In this document: one piece after another, positions 8,450 through 16,792 of the stretch
Layout: the number at the start of each line of letters is the position of its first letter
Position numbering within the stretch: position 1 is the first letter of the stretch
DNA from: an uncultured Clostridia bacterium
Lineage (GTDB): Bacteria; Bacillota; Clostridia; Oscillospirales; Acutalibacteraceae
Reading direction: 5' to 3'
NCBI GenBank assembly: GCA_947585965.1
Contig: CANPXK010000012.1
Span: 1 to 47,286, forward strand
DNA length: 47,286 nucleotides
Translations under genes and position numbers: made by a program
Notes under the pieces: model-generated
What the model was told of the DNA's origin: nothing
Seen by the model: the letters and a program-made list of their open reading frames with translations, nothing else
Databases searched by the model: none

Positions 8450-11400
8450 ATGAAATACTCTCAGTTAATCAGCTTTAATCTGATAGAGGACGTTATCCAG
8501 CTTGTGATGTCTGAAAATAAAGACAAGGCTCGCGAATATGTTAAAACCTATGTTATGTCTGATTCTATGGCAGACGCACTGCAGGCTCCAATGATCGACC
8601 AACTGCAGATGGATGAGGTTATAGATAATAAAGGTGTTCTTGTTGTTGGTAACTATGGTACCGGTAAATCTCATCTTATGTCCGTGATCTCTGCGGTTGC
8701 CACAGATGCAGATAATGTGCAGTACCTGCAGAATGAGAAGTTCAAGCAGCAGGCGCAGCCGATTGCCGGAAAGTTCGAGGTGCTTCGCATTGAGATCGGT
8801 GGTGTCGTTATGCCACTCTACGATGTCATTATGGGTTATGTTCAGGATGATTTTGACCGGCGAGGCATAGAATTTGAAGCACCTGATTACAGTAGTGTTA
8901 AGAGCATCAAAACCGTGATTCGGAATATGATGATGGCCTTTTCGGAAAAGTATCCGGATAAGGGTTATCTGATCGTGGTGGATGAATTTCTTTCCTATCT
9001 ATCCTCTCGTAATGAACGCGAGATTGTTCTCGACCTTGAGTTTTTCCGTGCACTTGGAGAGATGTGCTCAAAGTCCAAACTCCGCGTGATCTTTGGTATG
9101 CAGGAGAAGATCTTCGACAATCCTCGTTTCAGTTTTGTCGCAGATACACTGAAGCATGTCAGCGACCGCTTCACGCAGCTTATCATTACGAAGGAAGCAA
9201 CATCCTACGTTGTGTCCGAGAGAATATTAAAGAAATCTCCTGAGCAGAAAGCCTTGATCCGTAAACATCTGGAAAAATTCTGCGGTCTTTATTCGGGGAT
9301 GTCTTCTCGCTTGGAGGAGTTTGTCGATTTGTTCCCGATTCATCCTTCGTACATTGATGTGTTCAATAAGATTTATCTGATTGAGAACAGGCACATCCTG
9401 AAGAACATTTCTGTGACCATCAAGGAAATCTTCAACACTGAAGTGCCGGAAAACGCACCGGGTATCATCTCCTTCGATGATTATTGGTCTGCTATCAAGT
9501 CCAATGGTCTCTTAAAAAGCGATGTGACCATTAGCCGTGTTGTAAATGCCAGCCAGCAGCTGGAAGATATTATCAACCGCGCATTCCCGAAACCTGTGTA
9601 TAAGCCTCTGGCCATCAAGATAATCTATGCGCTGAGCGTTCACCGTCTGACGACCAATGGTCTGGATGTGCAGTTCGGTCTTACAGCAGAAAATCTGAAG
9701 GATGACCTTTGCCTCTATCTGCCAATGCCGGAGGAGGACGCTGACTTCCTGCTCTCACTGATTAAGACCACCCTGAAGGATATTATGACGACAGTCTCCG
9801 GTCAGTTCATTATTTATAACGATGCCAATAACCAGTACTACATCGATGTGGATAAGATTGTTGATTATGATGAGAAGATCAAGCAGAAAGCTTCCATCAT
9901 GGCAGACGGTGAGTTGAATCGCTATTTCTACGATGTGGTGTATCGTTGCCTCGAATGGGATGCCAAGCAGTACGTCACAAATTTCAATATATACGAATAT
10001 GACCTGAACTGGGATTCTCACAACATTTTCCGTGAGGGATATCTGTTTATGGGACTTCCGGGAGAGAGAAGCACAGCACAACCAGAACGTGATTTCTATA
10101 TCCACATCATGCCTCCGTATGATGTGTCTGGCACATCGGTTCAAAACCTTCCGGATGAGGTTTATTTGTACTTCAAGTCCACAGAGGAATTTCGGGAGAC
10201 AATGGGACTTTATGCTGCGGCAAACAGCCTTGCCCAGATCAGCGAAGGCAAGGACAGGGATGCATATCTGAATAAGGCTAATATGCTCCGCAAGCGCCTG
10301 ATCAAGTATCTAAGCGAAAATAAAAACACCTGCTTTGATGTGCTGTACAAGAAACAGAAGCGTCAGATGATTGAGGTGCTGAAAGGAAGATATAAGACAG
10401 ACCTCACATTTAAGGACACGATTGATCTGGCCGCGTCCCTGACATTTGATGAATATTTCAATACCAAGTATCCGGACTTCCCGGTGATGAAGACGAAGAT
10501 CACACGCCGGAACATGACAGACTGTGCACGTGCCGCTTTTGACCACTTTGCAGGCAGAAAGACGCAGCAGTCCACAGCCATGTTACAGAGCTTTGGTATT
10601 CTGGATGGTGAAAAAATCCGTCCGGAAGGATCGAAGTACGCTTCCTATTATATCGACCTTGTAAAGAATCTGCCGCCACAGGGTGTCCTGAATTACTCTG
10701 ATATGTTTGAGCAGCGTTTCATGGAGATGTATGTAGATAAGCAATTCCGGATCGAATTTATCTTCACCCCAATTATTTTCTTGTCGCTGGTTTACGGCGG
10801 CTACGCAGTCATTACGCTGAAGGACGGCAAGACCATAACGGCATCTAACCTCGATCAGATTCCGAAAATAGGTGTGATGGATCTGCGCGAGTTCAAGTAC
10901 TTGTCCAGACCCGCACAGATTTCAATGGCTGAGCTAAAGCATCTGTTTGATGTGATCGACCTAAATCCGGCTTTGCTGGATAATCCGAACGACCGTGAGA
11001 CAGGAGTGGCACAGCTTCTTGCGAAGGCACAGGAACTGAGCAATTCTTCGGTCATGGCTGCGAACAAGCTGAATAATGGCTTTGACCTCTGGGGAGAGCC
11101 TCTGGTTAGCACTACAGACTTGAATCGTCTGTGCGTCGCCTGCAATGCGGTTCGTAATGAGTTCAGCAACTACTCTGCTAAGTTCAACACTCCGGCAAAG
11201 CTGAATAATTTCAGCTTGTCGATGGACGAGGTGGACGAGCTGCAGGAACAAATTAAACTGATGATGCTAATCCCGCAGTATATGGATTTTAAGTCAGGCT
11301 GCGGAAATGTGGTGTCTTACATCCAGAACATCGAATACATATATCCGGGAGAGGCATTTAAGTCAGAAGTGGAGCAGGCAAAGAGCGAATTTCGCTCTAT

Positions 11401-12010
11401 CCGCGACAGCATTATGGATGGTGAGACCGGCGAAACGGCGGCACAGAAGGTTAATGCAGTTCTTGGAAAGGTCAAAGAAAAATACATCGATATTTACTTT
11501 GATGCACACAAGAAAAAGAGACTTGATATCACCGGTGCTCAGCGCAGAGGAAAGATTCAGGAGGGTAATGCATTGACTAACCTCCGAAAGCTGCGCTCGA
11601 TAGAAATTCTTTCTGTGGCAAAGCTCACCGATATTGAGACTGATATGTCCGGGCTGGTTGTCTGCTATGAGCTAACGCCGGAGGAACTGAAGACGACTCA
11701 CATTTGTCCGCATTGCCGGTGCCATCTTGACGACAAGGCCAAGAACATATATGGCCAGCTGGATAATATCGAAACCAGAATCGACAGCCTGTTGGATGAA
11801 TGGACACAGACACTGCTGAACACGATCTCCGATCCGATTGTTTCCAGCCAGAAGACCTTCCTTTCAGAAGACCAGCAGAAAGCTATCGACACCTTCATCA
11901 AATCCAGGTCGCTTCCGAAGCGCGTGGACGATTTCTTCGTGAAGGCTATAAATGCCTTGCTAAAGGGATTTGAGGAGAATCACTTGATGTCAAAGGCGAT
12001 GCCGTTATGA
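8450..12010 (+). CDS. brxC: BrxC/PglY-like ATPase (DUF6079-like)
   Basis: 1186 aa; Walker A 'GNYGTGKSHLMS', Walker B-like 'GYLIVVDEFLSYL', C-terminal 'ICPHCRCHL'; RBS aggaggaaagccccATG. Confidence 0.85.
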   Translation: MKYSQLISFNLIEDVIQLVMSENKDKAREYVKTYVMSDSMADALQAPMIDQLQMDEVIDNKGVLVVGNYGTGKSHLMSVISAVATDADNVQYLQNEKFKQQAQPIAGKFEVLRIEIGGVVMPLYDVIMGYVQDDFDRRGIEFEAPDYSSVKSIKTVIRNMMMAFSEKYPDKGYLIVVDEFLSYLSSRNEREIVLDLEFFRALGEMCSKSKLRVIFGMQEKIFDNPRFSFVADTLKHVSDRFTQLIITKEATSYVVSERILKKSPEQKALIRKHLEKFCGLYSGMSSRLEEFVDLFPIHPSYIDVFNKIYLIENRHILKNISVTIKEIFNTEVPENAPGIISFDDYWSAIKSNGLLKSDVTISRVVNASQQLEDIINRAFPKPVYKPLAIKIIYALSVHRLTTNGLDVQFGLTAENLKDDLCLYLPMPEEDADFLLSLIKTTLKDIMTTVSGQFIIYNDANNQYYIDVDKIVDYDEKIKQKASIMADGELNRYFYDVVYRCLEWDAKQYVTNFNIYEYDLNWDSHNIFREGYLFMGLPGERSTAQPERDFYIHIMPPYDVSGTSVQNLPDEVYLYFKSTEEFRETMGLYAAANSLAQISEGKDRDAYLNKANMLRKRLIKYLSENKNTCFDVLYKKQKRQMIEVLKGRYKTDLTFKDTIDLAASLTFDEYFNTKYPDFPVMKTKITRRNMTDCARAAFDHFAGRKTQQSTAMLQSFGILDGEKIRPEGSKYASYYIDLVKNLPPQGVLNYSDMFEQRFMEMYVDKQFRIEFIFTPIIFLSLVYGGYAVITLKDGKTITASNLDQIPKIGVMDLREFKYLSRPAQISMAELKHLFDVIDLNPALLDNPNDRETGVAQLLAKAQELSNSSVMAANKLNNGFDLWGEPLVSTTDLNRLCVACNAVRNEFSNYSAKFNTPAKLNNFSLSMDEVDELQEQIKLMMLIPQYMDFKSGCGNVVSYIQNIEYIYPGEAFKSEVEQAKSEFRSIRDSIMDGETGETAAQKVNAVLGKVKEKYIDIYFDAHKKKRLDITGAQRRGKIQEGNALTNLRKLRSIEILSVAKLTDIETDMSGLVVCYELTPEELKTTHICPHCRCHLDDKAKNIYGQLDNIETRIDSLLDEWTQTLLNTISDPIVSSQKTFLSEDQQKAIDTFIKSRSLPKRVDDFFVKAINALLKGFEENHLMSKAMPL

Positions 12011-12084
12011 CGCATGGCGGAATGTCGCTCGATGAGGTCGTGGTACCTTTTATCAAAATAAAGGCGGTGCAGAATAATGGCTAA
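11989..12084 (+). pseudogene. pglZ: 3'-terminal remnant of pglZ
   Basis: Frame overlapping the brxC 3' end reads VKGDAVMTHGGMSLDEVVVPFIKIKAVQNNG*; GDAVxxHGGxSLxEVVVPF is the PglZ/alkaline-phosphatase-fold C-terminal signature; its stop overlaps the brxA start (ATGGCTAA). Confidence 0.75.
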
Positions 12085-12787
12085 AATGGTCGGATTAAGT
12101 TTAGTTGTAAAACAAGGGTGGATGAGAAAGGCTGTGGCTTTGCTGGAAGAGGATCTTCCGGAGGCAGAATACAGAAAGCAGCTGGAGGAACATCTGTCCT
12201 ATGAAATAGATAGTCCTACGAACAGACGTAAAGCTCGTGAGATTCTGATGCGCATCTGGTATCTGAACTCAGAAGGTGTAGAGGTGCTTCAGGTGGATGG
12301 TAGAAGACTTATACAAAAATATCCTGAGAAGTTGACAGAGATTGGTTGGTGTATGATGCCATTGGCTTATCCCGTTTTCTTGGATATTAGCAGGCTTATG
12401 GGAAAAATGTTCGAGTTCGAGGATACCATTACAACCACGCAGATTCGCAAAAAGATGTTTGATGAATATGGTGAGCGTGGTACTGTGGATTATTCCACAA
12501 CAAAGATTATCTCAACCATGCGTGAACTTGGTGGCATAGAATCGTCCTCGGTAGGAAAACAGGCTCGCGTAAAGGTTGAAGTAACGAATCCAGAAATCGT
12601 AACTTTTATGACTAAGGTGGCAATGCACTTGGGAGGAAGCAGCTATTACACTTTCTCTGCCCTTACAGATTTCCCGTTCCTATTTCCATTTGAATACAAA
12701 CTGGCCAAGGCAGTGATCCTGCAGGACGAGGATTTTGTAACGACTAATTTCGGAGGAGAACTGTCGGTATCTCTTAAAAGCTGGTAA
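12077..12787 (+). CDS. brxA: BrxA-like (DUF1819-like) BREX protein
   Basis: 236 aa; BrxA-type layout 'SPTNRRKAREILMRIWYL ... YPVFLDISRLMG ... IRKKMFDEYGERGTVDYSTTKIISTMRELGGI'; directly follows the pglZ tail as in type 3 BREX. Confidence 0.65.
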   Translation: MAKMVGLSLVVKQGWMRKAVALLEEDLPEAEYRKQLEEHLSYEIDSPTNRRKAREILMRIWYLNSEGVEVLQVDGRRLIQKYPEKLTEIGWCMMPLAYPVFLDISRLMGKMFEFEDTITTTQIRKKMFDEYGERGTVDYSTTKIISTMRELGGIESSSVGKQARVKVEVTNPEIVTFMTKVAMHLGGSSYYTFSALTDFPFLFPFEYKLAKAVILQDEDFVTTNFGGELSVSLKSW

Positions 12788-12915
12788 GAGACGTTACTTA
12801 GGATTGCATTTTCATTATAAATTCTGCAAGAATATGGTATTGTTTAGATTTATTGCTGTAAAACGAAGCGACCAACCGACAGTATGGGTTTAGCGGAGTT
12901 TAAGGAGCATTTCTT

Positions 12916-13029
12916 ATGAAAAAGAAGAAAAAGCGTGAAGCGAAAAAGGCAAGAAAAGAAGCAAAGTTCCGAAAAAACTGGGGACTCCACGACGAATTTG
13001 ATTGGCGGCAAGATAATCAAGGCTTATGA
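12916..13029 (+). CDS. Small lysine-rich protein (37 aa)
   Basis: MKKKKKREAKKARKEAKFRKNWGLHDEFDWRQDNQGL; RBS aaggagcatttctt; not in the supplied ORF list. Confidence 0.5.
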   Translation: MKKKKKREAKKARKEAKFRKNWGLHDEFDWRQDNQGL

Positions 13030-13094
13030 GTACCGACTCATATATTAATCTACACACAAACCACTAATGACGGTAGAACACCACATAAGGAGGG

Positions 13095-15056
13095 TTGGAG
13101 ATGTCAGGAAAAGGCGGAGGCAATAAGGGCTTTTGGGACAGTTTCTTTGATAATCCGTTTGGAGGAATATTCGATTTCAACGGTGACGGCAAAGAAGACT
13201 TGGGTGAACAATGGCTCGGATTTAAGATTTTTGAGGAAGTTACAAAAGAGGAAGAAGAAAAGGATAGCGACATTTTAGGTGGCGGATCGTTTGCCCCTGA
13301 CGATGAGCCGGATCTTTTTTGGCGACTCACCTGTGAAGACGAATCAGAATATGGAATTGACCCCGAAGATTATACAACAGAGGAAGACTATGAAGAAGCT
13401 CTGAACGAAGCCAAATACGCATGGCGTGACAACTGTGCGGGTTTTGCTGAAACAGGCGTTGACCCGAACGATTATGAAACCGAGCAGGACTACGACGATG
13501 CCGTGCAGGAAGAAAAAGAGTTATGGTATCTTGATGCGGAGGACGGGTCGGATTTTGGGCTTGACCCGGAGGATTTCGATTCAGAAGAAGAATATACGGA
13601 AGCACTGGAAAACGCACAGTTAGGCGCCGAATTTAGTCCTGTCGTTTTTTCAAGCGGAGTCAGCCGTCCTCAAAAAAAGCAGAGAATAAAAAAAGCATCG
13701 GGTTATCCGAATAAGCGCAGATATAATGCCGCCTATGTTCTTACGGACATTGGGACGATCTATCTTAACGATGAGCTTGAAAAGAAAGAAAAACGATGTT
13801 GCAGATTTATCCTTGAAAAAGCGGATTCCATTCTTGCTGCAAACTATCTATCCCACGATTCGGGGTTCCTATACGCACAGGCTGTGAAAGACCACTTCAC
13901 GCTCATCATTTCGCTGCCCGATGAGGACGAGAAGCGGGAATACGAATTTGACGAGATGATTTTGAAAATTGCCAAACGGGATATTCCACTTTCCTTTGAG
14001 ATTTGGGAATGGTGCCTTGAGCAGTTCCTTCCCTATGCCGAATATGACAGTTTTGCTTTGAACGACATGACAACAGATGTTTTGAACACCTTATCCCGCT
14101 TCCCTGAAGATTACAGAACCCGGCTGGTTCACTATATGGATGAACACCCGGATTTCCGGGCAAAAATATTGCCCAAAAAAACTGAGTATTCCGTTGAACT
14201 CACAGAAATGATTGCAATAGCGATCCGTGAGGGACTGAAGGAAACGGCGCAGTTCATGTTTGACGCCGGGCTTGCGCAGACAAAAGGAAAATGGAAGGAG
14301 ATCAATGCCTTTGTCAGCTCCGTGATCCTCTATTGCAAAGACGGAGAAGAAGTCGAAACCATTGAATACTTCCGAGATAAAATGTTCGGAAAGATAAAAG
14401 AAATACAAAACGGTATGGTACAGGATGAGATCGGCGAATGGGAAAAGGAAATTGCTGATTACATCGAAAGCACGGAGCAGGAAAGCGACCGATATGCGTA
14501 TTCTCGCCGTAATGCCTGGCGCAAAACTGTACCCGATGGAAAACCGTATGGCTTAGACCCGGTATTCTTTTCTTCTGAGCAAGAATACATGAACGCCTTA
14601 GAGGAGGAAAGGCACGGCTGGCGACAATGGTATCAAGGTCGGGATAACGCCGGTCTTGATACCGCCGATTACGAAACGCAAGACGAATTTCGTAAGGCGT
14701 ACAACGAACAGGTGAAATTGCAGCGCCGAAAGGAGCAAGAGCGGCGAGAGAGTGAATGGAAAAAAGAACAGGAATTGAAAGAGCAGGAGCGTAAAGCAAA
14801 GAGAGCGGCTCTTGAAGCTGACAAGACCATTTATACTTACTGCGGCGTTCTTTTGCCATTTTCGGATCGTCCGTATTCATTTATTTCGGATGTGGAAGAC
14901 ATTCGGATTGGAGATACCGTTGTTGTGCCTGTTGGCGATGACGAGAAAGAAATTGAGGGCAAAGTTGTATCCGTGGGTCGATACTCTCGCCTTGGAGTTC
15001 CTTTTCCAGTGGAGAAAACAAAACATATCCGAATGGTGATTCCGAAGGAATTATGA
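13095..15056 (+). CDS. Large acidic repeat-containing protein of unknown function with a PriA-like C-terminal beta domain
   Basis: 653 aa; RBS aaggagggttggagATG; five copies of a [YFA]G[IL]DP.[DF][YF]..E.[DE][YF]..A...... motif; C-terminus 'RIGDTVVVPVGDDEKEIEGKVVSVGRYSRLGVPFPVEKTKHI'. Confidence 0.85.
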   Translation: MEMSGKGGGNKGFWDSFFDNPFGGIFDFNGDGKEDLGEQWLGFKIFEEVTKEEEEKDSDILGGGSFAPDDEPDLFWRLTCEDESEYGIDPEDYTTEEDYEEALNEAKYAWRDNCAGFAETGVDPNDYETEQDYDDAVQEEKELWYLDAEDGSDFGLDPEDFDSEEEYTEALENAQLGAEFSPVVFSSGVSRPQKKQRIKKASGYPNKRRYNAAYVLTDIGTIYLNDELEKKEKRCCRFILEKADSILAANYLSHDSGFLYAQAVKDHFTLIISLPDEDEKREYEFDEMILKIAKRDIPLSFEIWEWCLEQFLPYAEYDSFALNDMTTDVLNTLSRFPEDYRTRLVHYMDEHPDFRAKILPKKTEYSVELTEMIAIAIREGLKETAQFMFDAGLAQTKGKWKEINAFVSSVILYCKDGEEVETIEYFRDKMFGKIKEIQNGMVQDEIGEWEKEIADYIESTEQESDRYAYSRRNAWRKTVPDGKPYGLDPVFFSSEQEYMNALEEERHGWRQWYQGRDNAGLDTADYETQDEFRKAYNEQVKLQRRKEQERRESEWKKEQELKEQERKAKRAALEADKTIYTYCGVLLPFSDRPYSFISDVEDIRIGDTVVVPVGDDEKEIEGKVVSVGRYSRLGVPFPVEKTKHIRMVIPKEL

Positions 15057-15123
15057 TATGTATTGTGCGTTAATTTAAAGAGTGTAGGCATAAAAAGTTG
15101 ATTCCCGGCATATATGGTAGATG

Positions 15124-15170
15124 TAAATTCTCAAAGTAAATTCCACTGTGGAATTTACTTTGAGAATTTA
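15124..15170. repeat. Perfect 47-bp palindrome (two IS ends head to head)
   Basis: taaattctcaaagtaaattccac-t-gtggaatttactttgagaattta; the left arm equals 6800-6822. Confidence 0.85.
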
Positions 15171-15208
15171 CTTAATACACCTGAAAATAAAAAAATATAA
15201 AAAAGGTA

Positions 15209-15237
15209 TTGCATTTTTGAAATTAATATGTTATAAT
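15209..15237 (+). promoter_or_regulatory. tRNA promoter
   Basis: TTGCAT - 17 bp - TATAAT, 32 bp upstream of the tRNA. Confidence 0.7.
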
Positions 15238-15269
15238 TAGTATCGTTGTTGAGAGTTCAGCAATCAGGT

Positions 15270-15342
15270 GGGAGCATAGCTCAGCTGGGAGAGCATCTGC
15301 CTTACAAGCAGAGGGTCATAGGTTCGAGCCCTATTGTTCCCA
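15270..15342 (+). tRNA. tRNA-Val (anticodon TAC)
   Basis: Acceptor gggagca/tgttccc, D-arm gctcagctgggagagc, anticodon arm tctgc-cttacaa-gcaga, T-arm atagg-ttcgagc-cctat. Confidence 0.95.
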
Positions 15343-15351
15343 TACAAAGAA

Positions 15352-15380
15352 AACGTTCGGGTTTCTCCGGACGTTTTTTG
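15352..15380 (+). terminator. Terminator after tRNA-Val
   Basis: aacgttcgg-gtttct-ccggacgtt followed by tttt. Confidence 0.7.
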
Positions 15381-15446
15381 TATGTAAAATTAATACCCCC
15401 TGACTTTTTCCGGTTATGACATACGGTTAAAGCAGGGGATTTTTTG

Positions 15447-16073
15447 TTATATGATTGGGTGACGGATAACAGTTTTCAGTCTGTCCGGAGAAACCCTCCT
15501 TGCATCCGAAAGGTATATTTCGTGATGAAAACGTCTGTCTGAAATATCAAGCTTATATCCGTTCTGTTCCATGAATTCATGCATAAGCTGAATAGTTTCC
15601 GGCTCGGAATCATAGCTGCCGATGTGCATACATTGTACACAGAGTCCCTCGTTATATTTCAGAAACTCAACTTTTGAAAAGTCGCTTTTCTTCTTTGCGG
15701 AGGCTTCGGATATTGCCCAATCAAAGTCCTCTTTTTTTACAAAATCGGGCAATCGGATCAGTGATATCCATCGAAAGCTTTTTTTATTGTTGTAATCTAT
15801 ATCTTGTTTACCATCCTGCCACCAGAAACCCTCTAACGGCGGAACAACATAATCAAAATATCCCTCAATCTGCCGGGAGCCTTTTTTGCTCATTTTTATT
15901 GTAAAAGCAATGCCGTACAGCAGACCCATTGATTGTTTGTATTCGCCGTTTTCTTCATTTGGATCGCCACTTCCGCGAACTGCAATATAATTCATCGGCG
16001 GCACGGTTACAATCGTTGGCTTCTTTGGGGGCATATAAAATTCCCTGTATTCCTTTTTATAGTCGAACGGCAT
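15447..16073 (-). CDS. GyrI-like (SbmC/AraC effector-binding-like) domain protein
   Basis: 208 aa; 'YKKEYREFYMPPKKPTIVTVPPMNYIAVRGSGDPN...LYGIAFTIK', '...FHHEIYLSDARRVSPDRLKTVIRHPI'. Confidence 0.85.
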   Translation of the reverse strand: MPFDYKKEYREFYMPPKKPTIVTVPPMNYIAVRGSGDPNEENGEYKQSMGLLYGIAFTIKMSKKGSRQIEGYFDYVVPPLEGFWWQDGKQDIDYNNKKSFRWISLIRLPDFVKKEDFDWAISEASAKKKSDFSKVEFLKYNEGLCVQCMHIGSYDSEPETIQLMHEFMEQNGYKLDISDRRFHHEIYLSDARRVSPDRLKTVIRHPII

Positions 16074-16121
16074 ATTATCTCCTCCAATGCTTTATTATCC
16101 GGGCTCCCGAAATTTCAAATC

Positions 16122-16502
16122 TCATTCTTCTACGATTGGTATATACGGTGATAAGTAAACATCTTCAAGCTTGGTTACTTTTCCTTTTGCTGCTTTGTAC
16201 ACGCAAAAGCTGTTATAATTCTTTTTGTCCTCGTCATTATGAATGTAGAGTAACCCATATCTTTCGGGTGCAATTTCACTGATTTTATAAAAAAGTTCCA
16301 ATGTTTCCCTTACCTCCTGAGAAAAATGATTTGTAAACAGAGTATGTTCGAGGTAATATTCCCCATTTTTTACCTTGATCTTCATATCAGATAAGCGGTT
16401 ATCTTTAATTTTTTGATTTATTAATCAGATCTTATCGGATTTGTTTTCGTCATCAAGAAGCCAATGTTCACGAATGGTTATCCAAAAATGCAGTTCAACC
16501 AT
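16122..16502 (-). pseudogene. Imm7-family-like immunity protein with an in-frame TGA
   Basis: MVELHFWITIREHWLLDDENKSDKI*LINQKIKDNRLSDMKIKVKNGEYYLEHTLFTN...GLLYIHNDEDKKNYNSFCVYKAAKGKVTKLEDVYLSPYIPIVEE; the GLLYIxxDED and LSPYIPxxE patterns match Imm7; stop codon at 16425-16427 (minus). Confidence 0.6.
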
Positions 16503-16707
16503 TATTATCACTTCCAAATTGGGGTAAATGCCTGTTTTCATATATATGAGGTGTCCTATAAATAAACATAAATACGATCTCTGTTACAATTTTATCAGAC
16601 ATAATCATAGCTGTCAATATATCATGTGTAGTTTTGTGACTTCTTCTTTATTTTGGGATGTCCGTTATCCAATAACTTAAAGTAGGTTTTTGTTTTTTAG
16701 ATGAATA

Positions 16708-16736
16708 TTGCAAATATACTGTTCGGGTGGTATAAT
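16708..16736 (+). promoter_or_regulatory. Promoter for tyrA-aroB
   Basis: TTGCAA - 17 bp - TATAAT. Confidence 0.7.
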
Positions 16737-16792
16737 GTTCTTAGTTTATTGTAAGGGGGGAGCTTCGGGATCCTATATTCCGCAGCAAATTA

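Noticed and set aside
15270-15342. tRNA-Val as attachment site of the phage-like cluster
   Set aside because: The cluster starts about 7.5 kb away with housekeeping genes between, there is no integrase, and I did not find a duplicated tRNA 3' end.
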